64,000 nucleotides of DNA from Rheum nobile (GCA_027886185.1 WOAB01000226.1:1-64000); one strand, 5' to 3'. Shown: positions 15,960 through 26,279, counted from the stretch's first letter. Notes: a model not told the origin generated them from the letters alone. Made by a program: numbers and translations.

Positions 15960-16320
15960 CAATATCCTTTAAATCTTAAAAAATCTGCAAAAATCATGAA
16001 CAAATTAAAAAACATTAAAATACTTAAATATAAAAGAACCTAACTATAAACTATACAAAACCTTAAAAATACAAACCCCTTAACCCTAAACTATAAACCC
16101 TAAGCTAGATCATATAATGTTACAACTTACAATACCCTTTAAATCTTGAAAAAACTACAAAAAACATAAACACGTTAAAAAACATTCAAATAATAATATT
16201 ATTTTAAAAAAAACTAAACCATAAACCCTAAACTCTACAAACCTTTAAATAAAAACCCTTAACCCTAAAACCCCCTTTTTCATTAAACCCCTAATTAAAC
16301 CTTAAAATAAAACGTTAAAT
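15960..16320. repeat. Diverged edge of the satellite array
   Basis: The last two monomers accumulate substitutions and small indels (AAGCTAGATC for AACCTAGATC, AATAATATTATTTT inserted, run-down after ACCCTAAAACCCCC), and the array then stops. Decay at an array edge is expected because edge monomers escape homogenisation. Confidence 0.8.
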
Positions 16321-17140
16321 CTTTTTTTTGTTTTATTTATTTTATTTTATTTTTATGTTTTTTATTTTATTTTTTAAAACCGGGTTTCGAACTGGACCCT
16401 GAACCGGGTTTCGAACTGGCGGGAAACCGCCCGAACTGGAACGCCGGTTCCGGGGATTTGCCGGTTCAAGTTTTGGTTTAAGATTCCCTTGAACCGACGG
16501 TTCATAAACTGTGTCAAGCTCTACAACCGGGCAGAAAATTACTTAAAGTTGGCCCAAAACCGGACTTGTATAGGTCTACATATAGACACAGACTCGTCCA
16601 CTTTTAAAATGTGCACAATTTTGTATCAGTGTATGCATATGTTTTTGACTATATGTATCCATTTATATCTTAAAAATTTGATCCAAACTCTATAATTATA
16701 CACAATTGGTTCTTTCAGCTGGAAGATTAATAACGAAAAGGTCACGTTTAGTGCCAATAATCAATTATAATTTGGAAGGAAGACATCATAAACAGATTCG
16801 AATCCCATGAAACAAGCGAAGTGAAGCCGAAAAATCACGTGGATGATGGGAGAGGTACAAGCTGTACTGTTTCAATCATCTTCCTATATTTATTAGGGTA
16901 TTCAAATCTAGAGCAGGCAACCCAGCTAAGCATCATCTACCCCCATCAACAACAAATCTTACTTGTATTTTATTCAAATCAATTATTTTCCTCCACTATT
17001 CTGAACATTAAATCCATGGTTTACATTGAAGTAATATGTACTGATACGGTACCTATAGTTCCAGTGAATGTTGTCTTCAAACTCCAGATTCATTTTGATG
17101 CACAATCCTTTAGCCATGTTCATGGTAAAATGCTATGATG
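16321..17140. other. Unassigned segment between satellite and mariner element
   Basis: A T-rich run is followed by a GC-rich patch (16380-16500) with the word CCGGGTTTCGAACTGG repeated at 16380 and 16404 and several GGTTC/GAACC half-palindromes. Such GGTTC-rich patches can be subterminal regions of hAT-type DNA transposons, but I found no ends, so this is only a suggestion. The rest is ordinary AT-rich sequence. No convincing gene; the short open frames here show no recognisable protein. Confidence 0.5.
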
Positions 17141-17142
17141 TA

Positions 17143-17160
17143 CTCCCTCCGTCCCTTATT
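17143..17160 (+). repeat. Left terminal inverted repeat of the mariner-like element
   Basis: CTCCCTCCGTCCCTTATT directly follows TA at 17141-17142. The first 14 bases match the reverse complement of the right end exactly. Confidence 0.93.
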
Positions 17161-17329
17161 TATCTTTCCGCTTTCCATTTAAGGCGTCTCAAAATCATAT
17201 TCCCATTTCTGATTCTTTCCCAATTTGGTAATGTAAAATGTACCAAAATACCCCTTAGCCTCACACAAAACCCTCCCATTCTCTCTGCACCCCCCACTCT
17301 CTCAAACCCTCTCATTCTCAGACTCTCTC

Positions 17330-17780
17330 GATTGTTCTTCTGCCCCTCCCCAAGAACCCTAAAACCAGATCTGCGTTTGTTCTCTCTCAATCCATGCTAA
17401 TCTCTTGATTGCTCAAGCTCTCTCGATTGTTCTCTCTCAATCCATGCTAATCTCACTCGTTTGATTCAAGCCTCTCTCGATCTTGCATGTAGGCTCTCGG
17501 GTCCCTTCAACTCTCCTCAAAGAACCCTAAAACCAAATCTGCGTTTGTTCTAGATTCAAGCCTCTCTCGATCGTTCTTTGTCCCCTAATCTTCGTGTAAG
17601 ATCTATTTTCCCTCATATTTGGGTTTCATCGATTGTTCTTCAACTCCCCTCAAAGAACCCTAAAATCAGATATGCGTTTGTCTCTTCATCTTCTCGGTCT
17701 CTTGGTTTTGGTTCCTTCGATCTTTGTCCCCTCCAGTTCTTTGTCTCTTCATCTTCTCTGTCTCTTGAGTTGGTCCTGCT
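17330..17780 (+). repeat. CT-rich leader with dispersed direct repeats
   Basis: The phrase AAGAACCCTAAAAYCAGAT followed by TGCGTTTGTYCT occurs three times (near 17352, 17520 and 17653). Phrases such as CCTCTCTCGAT and TCTCAATCCATGCTAATCTC are also repeated. The stretch looks like a plant 5' leader (CTCTCT-rich) ahead of the ORF at 17790, inside the mariner-like element. Confidence 0.6.
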
Positions 17781-17789
17781 TTGTTCAAG

Positions 17790-18101
17790 ATGAGTGCCGA
17801 TGAAATCTTCAAAGATTCCCAAAGTTCCCCTGAATCGGTTGAATCCGGTAGCTACTCCTGCTCCCAAAATCCACATTGTGAGTGGGCTAGTGAATGCAAA
17901 GGGCGGCACACATACAACCCACGTCGAAGTGAGGAGTCGTCTGTGGAGGGAAGCTTGGTAGATCTGGCTGAGTTGATTGATGATGGTGATTCTGGGAAAG
18001 GTCCATCTCAGTCCCCTGATGGTGTTGTTGATCATGTTGAAGATGGAGTTGTTGGTGATTCAGAGGATGTTGTTAGACCCGATTCTACAGAAACTGCGTA
18101 G
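17790..18101 (+). CDS. Unrecognised 103-residue acidic ORF inside the mariner-like element
   Basis: I do not recognise this protein. The ATG at 17790 sits in a favourable context (TCAAGATGAG) after a CT-rich leader and the frame runs to TAG at 18099. The product starts MSADEIFKDS, is rich in Ser, Glu and Asp, and has three cysteines near the middle (SYSCSQNPHCEWASECKG), which could bind a metal but match no motif I know. The C-terminal half is acidic (DLAELIDDGD, VVGDSEDVV). It is on the strand opposite the transposase and is followed by the 83 bp array. It could be a host gene piece picked up by the transposon, a second element gene, or chance. No splice signals were examined closely. Confidence 0.4.
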   Translation: MSADEIFKDSQSSPESVESGSYSCSQNPHCEWASECKGRHTYNPRRSEESSVEGSLVDLAELIDDGDSGKGPSQSPDGVVDHVEDGVVGDSEDVVRPDSTETA

Positions 18102-18170
18102 CTAAGTTCCCTAATCCTCTTAATTTTATTTCTGCTTATGGAATTACTGTGTACTTGACTATTGTCCCCT

Positions 18171-18590
18171 TTTGAGCTTGAATGAGACTTTGATTGGTTG
18201 GTAATGATGTTATGACTATGATGGTTGTGTGATGTTGAGCTTGAATGAGGCTTTGATTGGTTGTATAAACGTGCTCTGTGGGTGTTGCATAATCCTTGAC
18301 TGTTGTGTGCTGTTGAGCTTGAATGAGGCTTTGATTGGTTGTATAAACGTGCTCTGTGGGTGTTGCATTGAGAAATCCTTGACTGTTGTGTGCTGTTGAG
18401 CTTGAATGAGGCTTTGATTGGTTGTATAAACGTGCTCTGTGGGTGTTGCATTGAGAAATCCTTGACCGTTGTGTGTTGTTGAGCTTGAATGAGGCTTTGA
18501 TTGGTTGTATAAACGTGCTCTGTGGGTGTTGCATTGAGAAATCCTTGACTATTGTGTGATGTTGAGCTTGAATGAGAGTTTGATTGTGTG
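18171..18590 (+). repeat. 83 bp tandem array in the mariner-like element
   Basis: The phrase GTTGAGCTTGAATGAGGC recurs at 18234, 18312, 18395, 18478 and 18561 (final copies exactly 83 bp apart), with a diverged copy at 18171. Units also share TGTATAAACGTGCTCTGTGG. Open frames on the minus strand across it are a by-product of the repetition. Confidence 0.95.
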
Positions 18591-18666
18591 GATAATTATA
18601 CTATTGGATATGTTAAATGGTGTAATTATATTGGTTGAGAAGTAAACCCCTTGGATCCATTGTTAT

Positions 18667-19425
18667 AACTAGTTGCTTTGTGACTGAATGAGGCTTGTGA
18701 GCATGTTAGTGGTATGTGACTATGGTTGTGCTTGTGAGGATTGGGGACATCTGAGATTGCTTGTTGCTTAATTATTATTAGGGTCATAATCAATGATGAA
18801 TGTTTCTTGTATCTGAGGTGCAATTCATGTTGTTTCACTGCATTAACATGCCATAAGAAACTAGTTGCTTTGTGACTGAATGAGGCTTGTGAGAATGTTA
18901 GTGGTATGTGACTATGGTTGTGCCTGTGAGGATTGGGGACATCTGAGATTGCTTGTTGCTTAATTATTGTTAGAGTCATAATCAATGATGAATGTTTCTT
19001 GTATCTGAGGTGCAATTCATGTTGTTTCACTGCATTAACATGCCATAAGAAACTAGTTGCTTTGTGACTGAATGAGGCTTGTGAGCATGTTAGTAGTATG
19101 TGACTATGGTTGTGCCTGTGAGGATTGGGGACATCTGAGATGCTTGTTGCTTAATTATTGTTAGGGTCACAATCAATGATGAATGTTTCTTGTATCTGAG
19201 GTGCAATTCATGTTGTTTCACTGCATTAACATGCCATAAGAAACTAGTTGCTTTGTGACTGAATGAGGCTTGTGAGCATGTTAGTGGTATGTGACTATGG
19301 TTGTGCCTGTGAGGATTGGGGACATCTGAGATTGCTTGTTGCTTAATTATTGTTAGGGTCATAATCAATGATGAATGTTTCTTGTATCTGAGGTGCAATT
19401 CATGTTGTTTCACTGCTAAGTCCCA
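18667..19425 (+). repeat. 192 bp tandem array in the mariner-like element
   Basis: Four units begin AACTAGTTGCTTTGTGACTG at 18667, 18859, 19051 and 19242 (192, 192 and 191 bp). Each contains CTGAATGAGGCTTGTGAG, which resembles the core of the neighbouring 83 bp unit (TTGAATGAGGCTTTGAT), so the two arrays may share an ancestor. Confidence 0.95.
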
Positions 19426-19629
19426 AAATATATAGCTTCATATGTCAACATGTATCTAGGTTCCACAAGCCTTTACAAAAAAGTTGTCATATTCAAAAAT
19501 TTCTAAGATCACAAAATATGTAGCTTGCCTTCTATTAATAGATCATGCTAGAATAGCATATTAAAGTAAATGTTATTCTATGATGATCTATTGTTGACTT
19601 CCTTCTGCTCCATTTAATGCTACTGCTTG

Positions 19630-21219
19630 CTAACTGTCTTGAGTTGCACTTGATGTTGTTGGTTGTTCAGTGTCTTGTAGTCCATTTGTTCTTGCTTGTT
19701 GTGCTTGTGTTGGTTGTGCACCATTATGCACTATGTCCCAGGCCTCTAATACAGCCCACATGATTGCCTTGATTTGTGTTTGTAGATTTCCTTGAGCCTC
19801 TAATTTCTTCTTGTTGACATGTGGCAAGTCATATTCATTCCCCCCTTTTGACTTTAGATCTCATTCATTACATATTGAAGTGTCATCCAAGCATTGCTTA
19901 GGGTATGGGGGTCTAACTCAAAAAAATGCTTCATGTAATGCTTCAAACATCTTTTCAACATCTTTGGGCATTTTTTTATGCATCAAAGACTGTATGCTTC
20001 TAAGGAAACCCAAGTCTAAAATATTTAAGTCAGGACTATTAGGTGGTTGTTGAGTCAAAATGAATGTGAATTCACCTTGCATGTATACCTCTTGCCATTC
20101 TGCATCCTCCTGAGTTATATGGGCCTTTGCATTATCCTGTTGAATAAAAATAACCTTATGTCCCCCATCTCTTGGCCATTTCTCCATGATAGCTGGTATA
20201 ATCTGGTTGATCATCATGCTCCTTGTGACATTCTTGTTAACTGATTCCACTATTTTGGTAATGATAGTCCCCTTATCTCTATTTTTGGATGCTCTCTTGG
20301 TTGACTCTTGATAAGTGAATGGGAAGATACCAATTTTTTCATCAAATGTGCAATGTCCCTTAGAATTATATCTAGGTCTAGCTACTACTGCATTGAACAT
20401 GACTTTTGGTAACCATTTGCTTGAAGTAGCTGACCTATACTGTCCCTTCTCATTTTGTGCTAAGTATACCCTTTGTGATTTTCTGCTGAGGTAGAACCAT
20501 TTTTCATCTAAATGGACGAAATCAAACATGGAATAATACTGTCTCTTTGATCCTGCTGTATTCCCTTGTAGTAGCATCAAAATCCATTCCAGTCTTGTTA
20601 TTTTATTAGCACCTCCCAAACTTGGATGAAGTGAGTTTGTATGTGGCTTGATTTGTCCCCTCTTGATCATCCTATGAACTGTGCTCTTTGAAAGGCTGAG
20701 TTTGGTAGCTAGATCCCCGATGCATGATATGTCCCCCATTTGCAAAGATGTGATAGCTTATGTTGGCACTTGTATTCTCTTTCTACCAGCATTATGAAAA
20801 TTTGTGATGACATTGTATCTTTGTCCAGCAATTTCCTGCTTCTTGGTTGTGTTCCATAGATTGCCTATACACCTTGATAAACCAAATTCTTGTGCAGCTG
20901 CTTGTATTGACCCATGTTCAAGCTTACCTCCTGTTGCTCTCTGGAAAAGCCATATCAATATATGCAATCTTCTATCACTGCTGAGCCTGCGGATTGGTGG
21001 CTGATGATGACCTGTAACACGTGTTCCATCCTCTGCTTCATCTTCTGGTTGCTGGTTGTTCTGATTGTTGGATGTTGATTGTTTTGTTCATCTTGTGGTT
21101 CCCATGTCCCCAGTTGGCTGATTGAGATCAAGAAAGAACTCTGTTTCTTCCATGCCTTCTCCATTATCAGTTTCATCAATTGGAAATGGAGCTTCATTCA
21201 AGTCCCAGTCTGAAGCCAT
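19630..21219 (-). pseudogene. Mariner-like transposase, broken by four stops
   Basis: The product cut and pasted the element at TA sites. One frame runs from ATG at 21219 (starts MASDWDLNEAPF) to TAG/TAA near 19630, 529 codons, interrupted by stops at 21088-21090 (TGA), 20758-20760 (TAA), 19918-19920 (TGA) and 19861-19863 (TGA), with no frameshift seen. An N-terminal helix-turn-helix region lies around LSLSKSTVHRMIKRG. The catalytic acidic residues remain visible: D in HLDEKWFYL, D in FIQQDNAKAH, and D in the NILDLGF segment with 39 residues between the last two, the plant DD39D pattern. So the catalytic core is conserved although the reading frame is closed. The C-terminal tail is Gln/Thr rich. 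Whether any stop lies in an intron cannot be excluded. Confidence 0.9.
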
Positions 21220-21468
21220 CAATACACAGGTAATGATGCTTAAAAATTCCCTTTTTCCTTTTGTTCTTTGATTTCTGTTTTTTGGCTAAATACTATTTAT
21301 ATTAAGGACATAATCTGTGTGCTTAAAATGGTGTAATCTTATGGTTGAGAATTTAGATCTTTGGATTATAGAGGGAGTACATATTCTGCAGTCTTCAGTT
21401 TCTGTGCACAGATTATTCTTCTGCAGGATTTGCATTAAAACTTGTGCCCAAATTGAAATGGGAACTTC

Positions 21469-21486
21469 AATTAGGGACGGAGGGAG
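21469..21486 (-). repeat. Right terminal inverted repeat of the mariner-like element
   Basis: Reverse complement reads CTCCCTCCGTCCCTAATT and is followed by TA at 21487-21488. It mirrors the left end at 17143. Confidence 0.93.
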
Positions 21487-21487
21487 T

Positions 21488-22678
21488 AATAAGTAAGGGA
21501 GGGAGAAACAGTGCATGGAAATCCAAATAATCTTGCCTATAAATATTTACAATATGTAGACAATTATTCAACATACAGTACAAGTCTATAAAGACTCGAA
21601 AGCTCTTACTCCAAATACCACCAGTCTAGGTTTACCTTTGTTGGGCATGCACTCTTTCAAGCATACACCTTGAGTTCATAATCATACAGCGCGCATAATC
21701 TACTTAAATCCACCGGCACAACCAGAAAGAAAAGCTAACAGATGGATTCAATCGGCATTTTTCTATAAACAACGGGATCAGTAATCAGAGGCTCCCCCTG
21801 TTTTTAGCCAGTATCTAAGTATTTGTTCCATTGATGGGCTAATACTCAGGAGTGAGTGGATGCTACGAGCGACCAAAATTGTGTACTCTTGTGTCTTCAA
21901 TAGCATGTAAATCCCCACTCTGCTTGCCAAGCACCAAGCTTCCTGAAAATCACAAGTGCTAACTAAATCAGTCACTCTTAATTAACAAATATTACACCGT
22001 AGTGAATGTACCTAATGCAATAGGGCTGGCAATGAAAGGAGTAAATTAGGAGAAACACTCAAGTAAGACCCTAGCATAAACTTTGATGAAGAAGAAATTA
22101 ATGTTCCCAGGAAAACACAAGAACTGGGATGAACACCATATTAATTAGTAATAACATAGCAACATCTTCACACCTTTAATCTATCAACATATACTGAATA
22201 ACATTGCTCTTGACTATGCAATTAGCAGTCTTTTCTCCCACTCAACAAGTATAAAGAACATCTTGCAATGTATTTACTTATGGTCAAGACCACCAGACAA
22301 TTCAAGAAGTTCATAACTCCTCCAAAAGAGGTTTAATTAATCCTCCCAACAATGTAAACAGAGTTTAGTCCGGTAGCAAGTATAGAGAAAAATCACATAA
22401 CAAAACATATGATTGAATGCTCCTAGTCATAAGTCACAGCTAATCATCTCCATCAATAACACAAACTAGGGCAGATTTGAAACAGCACCACAAACACATT
22501 ATGGCCAGATATGACTTTAAATCAGGGAATGTATCCAATCACAGTATAGCTAGATCAGAAAACAACAAAAGGGAACACAAATCAAATCATCTGAGACAGA
22601 AATTCCATTCTATGCAACAAACACTATACAGGAAGCAACAGAAACAGAGAGCAGATTGTCTCAATTTACCTACTCCTC
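21488..22678. other. Non-coding spacer, 3' flank of the F-box gene
   Basis: Mixed AT-rich sequence with no recognisable protein and no clear repeat. The part next to 22678 is probably the 3' UTR and terminator region of the F-box gene. A 65-codon open frame at 21778-21975 (minus) has no features I recognise. Confidence 0.5.
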
Positions 22679-23911
22679 CTAAAATGAGTTCATCTCAAGA
22701 CAATAGGTCCTCCGCTTCACCAGCATCTTTGCCGCAGTCCCATATGGCTCTTCAAATGCGCTAGCTACCCATGATAAATCTGAGATCTCCTTCTTAGAAG
22801 GGGCCACACCCGACTGCTCGCTGGGCCGAATTGCCACCAAGGTCGCACCTTTCAATAGAAGCCCACCGGGCAACTCCAGTTGGGGAGCATACCACAGCCT
22901 CATATTCAACGCCGGCACCAAGGTCCTCTTGGATGCTGAGGAAGCTGATAAGGGCTTCACTCTCAACTCCTCCAGCTGATCTCGGTTCATACACAGAACC
23001 CCCTGCCCATCTGCATCCGTCAAGACGAGGCTATCCAGCGTCTTATGCTCAGCAATTATGGGCTGTAACAGGTAGTGTCTTGCAGAAGCAGCGATCAGGG
23101 AGCTAATAGTCCAGACGACCCTTAATTTCAAGCCCCCGTTCGTGTAAAACGACTCTGGGATGCTACCACTGTCGTCAAGGACACCATTGGCACCGATGAT
23201 AGGATGGATTAGATCGCCATTGACCCCGATTTCGCTGACTTGCGTTTGTTTGGACAATTGGGTGAACGATGAGGCGCCAAGGATGACGCAGTTATCAAGG
23301 GTGGAGCCGAAATCGGCCCTCCACTTGAGCAGAACTCCGTCGTCGATCCCCAATTCCCCGCTGGGAAGCTCAATCCTGAGAAATCTGATTTCACTAAAAT
23401 TCTTAAGAACCTGAGTAGGGGAATGGTGGGTGACTCCACCCTGATCCGCTTCCTCGTCTCCGCCGCCGCCGCTCCCCACCGTCAAGGCGGTGGCGGAGGG
23501 GGAAGGAGACGAAGATGATGAAAGAGAAGACCGTTTGGGGCCAAGAAACTGGCCAAGAGCTTGAAGGGGCTTGAAGATGTTGGTGAAGACGACGCGGAAG
23601 AGGTTGACGAAAGGGGAACGAGACTTGTCAGACGAGGAAGACGCGGAAGAGGAGTCGTCGTCGGAGATGACGCAGTCCACTCGCACGACGACGTTTTCAA
23701 CCTGGGGAACAAGGGAGTGGAACCTTCTGGAGACGACGCAGCACCGGCCGAGAGCCTTCACATCGCCGATCTTGTTGAAGACGAGGAGGAGGATAGAGTC
23801 CGGGAGGCGGTCAAAGTGGTCGAATCCGGCGGCAGACTCGTCGGCGGATTTGTCAGGAGCCGCGTAGGGTTCGGGGTAGATTCTGGAGGCCAGATCTCCG
23901 CAGAGAGACAT
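22679..23911 (-). CDS. F-box protein of the AUF1 / At5g46170 type
   Basis: Probable substrate-recognition subunit of an SCF E3 ubiquitin ligase. Single uninterrupted frame of 410 residues starting MSLCGDLASRIYPEP at 23911 and ending VKRRTYCLEMNSF. The frame is open for 111 more codons upstream, but that part looks like translated UTR, and relatives start near this ATG. An F-box lies at about residues 30-75 (DHFDRLPDSILLLVFNKIGD, ALGRCCVVSRRFHSLVP). A Ser-rich variable stretch follows, then the family-typical segments IRFLRIELPSGE, LDNCVILGASS and LWYAPQLELPGGLLLKGATLVAIRP. Family members in Arabidopsis (AUF1, AUF2, At5g46170, At4g18380) are intronless and about 400 residues, which fits; AUF1 is linked to auxin and cytokinin responses. 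The coding part is GC-rich compared with its surroundings, as expected for an active host gene among repeats. Exact orthology is not resolved. Confidence 0.92.
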   Translation of the reverse strand: MSLCGDLASRIYPEPYAAPDKSADESAAGFDHFDRLPDSILLLVFNKIGDVKALGRCCVVSRRFHSLVPQVENVVVRVDCVISDDDSSSASSSSDKSRSPFVNLFRVVFTNIFKPLQALGQFLGPKRSSLSSSSSPSPSATALTVGSGGGGDEEADQGGVTHHSPTQVLKNFSEIRFLRIELPSGELGIDDGVLLKWRADFGSTLDNCVILGASSFTQLSKQTQVSEIGVNGDLIHPIIGANGVLDDSGSIPESFYTNGGLKLRVVWTISSLIAASARHYLLQPIIAEHKTLDSLVLTDADGQGVLCMNRDQLEELRVKPLSASSASKRTLVPALNMRLWYAPQLELPGGLLLKGATLVAIRPSEQSGVAPSKKEISDLSWVASAFEEPYGTAAKMLVKRRTYCLEMNSF

Positions 23912-24312
23912 CTGATCAACGATTTTTCGAAGGCGGGAGTGTGGAATCGAAAGGAGACCAGATCGGAGAACCAGAATCCCTATTTTTTGCAATTGAGCAG
24001 CTCTGCTCTTCGAAACCCTAGAAAGCGTTACAAGAGAAGAAATTGAGGGGAAGAGATCAAGGAGAAGGGGCGGAAATTGAGGGGAGATCTGAATTACAAT
24101 CAAACATGACAGAATCGAAAGGGAGGTAGAGGGAGCGACGGTGGTGGAGAAGAGATCGACGGCTGTGTTTTGCAGAGAAAGAGAGAATTTGGGGGAAGAG
24201 AGAGTCGCACAGAGTATAGTGAGAGAAAACGAGGGTTTGATCAAAACGAGTGATCGTGTATATTCTAGGCCTTCCCCTACTATCTAAGGGGCTGTTTGGT
24301 TTCACCAATTTC

Positions 24313-24320
24313 TATATATA
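24313..24320 (-). promoter_or_regulatory. Candidate TATA box of the F-box gene
   Basis: TATATATA on the minus strand lies about 400 bp upstream of the ATG at 23911. With initiation some 30 bp downstream this gives a 5' UTR near 370 nt, rich in GAGAGA on the plus strand. Not verified; the surroundings are AT-rich, so chance matches are likely. Confidence 0.3.
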
Positions 24321-25296
24321 CTACTACTAAAGTCGCTATTTTTTCTACGTGTCCTTCATCTAAGTATATCAAATCATTAAATAATTATGTACATTTATTT
24401 AGTCATCATTATTCAATTTACAATTTAATTTATCTTTTATTTATACAAATTTCCTAAGTTATCACCCCAAAATATCTCTCATTGCACATGATAATTTGAT
24501 ACTTACCAAAAATATTATTATCATACTTAATTAGTGTTCATAATATAATATATACGTTAATGATCCATAAACTCCATTATAAAGATATGTATATAGATAA
24601 ATTGTTCATAAATAGTTAACGTTATACGGTTCATCCACCAACATACATATAATTATGCATTTACCAAAAATATTATTATCATACTTAATTAGTGTTTATG
24701 TTTTAATAAGGGTGATTAGATTATCCGTAAACTCCATTATAAAGAATACATATGCAGTTTTATTTTAGTGTAGTTTTATTTTTAATAATTATATAAAATT
24801 TCTAATTTATATTTTCTTCTATTAATATAAATTCACACATATACCTTCAATTTTCATCATACAATACACCTTATAAATTATTCCAATCAAGAAATTATAT
24901 TTTTGGTACATTATGTTAATTTTCCTATATAATTCTCTTTTATATTTTACATACTATAAACAAATTTAAATTCATTCTTAAAATATATGACCATACCCGT
25001 ACAAGACACGATGACACATGTTAATTTTTTATTTAATTTGGATACATTATAAAAAAAAATCAAAGGGTAATATCCCCAACTTCAAAAGTAGGAGTATAAA
25101 TTTAACCCCTAGCTTTAGAGTTACAACGAATATTGATACAAAACTTACATATCATACAATTATCTTTTCATGACAGATAGGATCGATACATGAAATAACA
25201 AAAGTTAACCCCTCGTTTAATAAGTTCATCTTTGATGAGTATGGCTTTTTCATAAAGATAGGGACTTGTTTGACATATATATTTATCAAAAAAATA
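24321..25296. other. AT-rich spacer with a 158 bp direct duplication
   Basis: No gene. TTACCAAAAATATTATTATC plus about 70 further similar bases occurs at 24503 and again at 24661; both copies continue into AAACTCCATTATAAAGA. The rest is low-complexity AT-rich sequence. Confidence 0.7.
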
Positions 25297-25600
25297 CGAA
25301 AATTTCGTGTAATACCTTGAGTTTATGCAATTTTCGTGATATACTCAGAATTATGGTCAATTTTACACAATACTTATTTTTTTTTTTTTGTGAAACACCC
25401 TTCTATTAAAGCATCGTTGACACCATCCTTCACAACTCTCCTTCAGTCTTTCCCCTCTCCTCCTTGCTCGCTCTCTCTCCTCCTACCTTGCCATTGTCGT
25501 CGACCTTCGCCTCGGATCCTACCTCGCTACTCCCACCTCTCTTAACCGTTGGGCTCCCGACAATGCTTTCAAGAGCTTCGCCTTCGATGGCGCTTCCCCG

Positions 25601-25790
25601 ATGGACTCTGAAGGAATTTCTACAGTCAATTTCGTCACCGAAGATCTTAGAAATCAGAAGCGAATGGCTTCGGGAAGTCTAAGCTTTGTCTCGATGACCT
25701 TCCTTGGGACCACTCCTTTGTTCGCGAATTGCCCTGCGATCCTAAGCATGATAGCATCCCCAGACAAGTTTCAGATTCTAAGATTGATTT
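25601..25790 (+). pseudogene. Fragment of a SelO-like (UPF0061) gene, first-exon region
   Basis: SelO proteins are pseudokinase-fold AMP-transferases of mitochondria and plastids. After an N-terminal stretch MDSEGISTVNFVTEDLRNQ, the reading frame changes, and a second frame reads DDLPWDHSFVRELPCDP, the conserved N-terminal block of plant SelO (usual form WDHSFVRELPGDP). Similarity ends near 25785, where GTTTCAG could be a splice donor; a T-rich stretch ending CTTTTCAG at about 26018 could be the acceptor of a captured intron. The upstream CT-rich, Ser/Pro-coding stretch (25430-25600) may be the transit-peptide or leader part. The rest of the protein (over 500 residues) is absent. It sits within the MULE-like element, which suggests capture rather than a decayed resident gene. 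Confidence 0.68.
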
Positions 25791-26279
25791 TGTATTGTAA
25801 TCTATTCCTTCATTTTACACGTGTTCTCTTCAATTTTCATTATTTGTGGATTTGGGGTTTTGTATGCAATTCAGCAAATTATGCAATTATAGATTAACAA
25901 ATGATAGTCGGGCGGTGACTGCATGTTCATTAGTTGGGACAATGCGATTTTGTGATGAAATAGATTTCTTGATGGATGATTTAGTTTATTTTTCTATCAA
26001 TTGATTTTTCCTTTTCAGTGTGATGTGTGTGATACCCCGTATTTTTGTAAGGTTATTTTGGGAATTTTGGAATTTTTCCGAGTACCCGTTGTGTACGTCG
26101 GATTTAATACAGAGAGTTTGAGACATTCTGTAATGTGCTCTGTATCTGTAATATTTTTCTCAGTGAAATAATATACAGACAAGGTGTCTTAGATTTTAAT
26201 TGTCGTTCGCGTACGATAATTTTTATCCCGGTTTAACGTCAGGTTCGTTCAAAGCTGAATGGGCGGGAAAAGGGAGAAA

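Larger units (their letters stand above)
1..16320. repeat. AT-rich ~170 bp tandem satellite with telomere-like words
   Basis: Head-to-tail monomers fill the first 16.3 kb. The landmark CCTAGATCATATAATGTT recurs at 107, 264, 439, 614, 787, 961, 1140, 1315, 1473 and onward, so steps range from 157 to 179 bp. Each monomer holds a run of telomere-like words (CCCTTAACCCTAAAC, then TAAACCCTAACC) followed by the landmark and a very AT-rich remainder. Several monomer types can be told apart: one with TTATAAATGAACCTAACC and CTATATAGAACC, one with AAATATAAAAGAACC, and one with ATTATGAACAAATT. No coding potential is visible. The length is typical of plant centromeric or subtelomeric satellites; which of these it is cannot be decided from sequence alone. 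The left end is cut by the window. Confidence 0.97.
17143..21486 (-). mobile_element. Complete plant mariner-like element (Tc1/mariner, DD39D)
   Basis: The element is bounded by matching ends that start CTCCCTCCGTCCCT, the classic end of plant mariner/Stowaway elements, and is flanked on both sides by TA (17141-17142 and 21487-21488), the target used by this superfamily. Length 4344 bp. The right part carries a minus-strand transposase (19630-21219). The left 2.5 kb has no transposase; it holds a CT-rich leader with repeats, a 103-residue plus-strand ORF, and two tandem arrays. Autonomous plant mariner-like elements are usually a few kilobases, so the size fits, but the second ORF and arrays are unusual. 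The transposase has stops, so this copy should be immobile on its own. Confidence 0.92.

Noticed and set aside
1..16320. Telomere or CRISPR-like array
   Set aside because: Not a telomere, since monomers are ~170 bp with only short telomere-like words. Not CRISPR, since there are no unique spacers between short repeats and this is plant DNA.
18032..19413. Long minus-strand open frames with repeating peptides across the tandem arrays
   Set aside because: They follow the 83 bp and 192 bp repeats, have no independent start context and no recognisable domain; products of repetition.
21778..21975. Possible small gene downstream of the F-box gene
   Set aside because: 65 codons, no recognisable sense, no support from context.
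23561..24046. Plus-strand 161-residue open frame opposite the F-box gene
   Set aside because: Antisense shadow of a GC-rich Ser/Asp coding region; the minus-strand frame matches a known family over its full length.
23912..24244. N-terminal extension of the F-box protein by 111 residues
   Set aside because: Ser/Leu-rich translated UTR look; relatives start near MSLCGDL.
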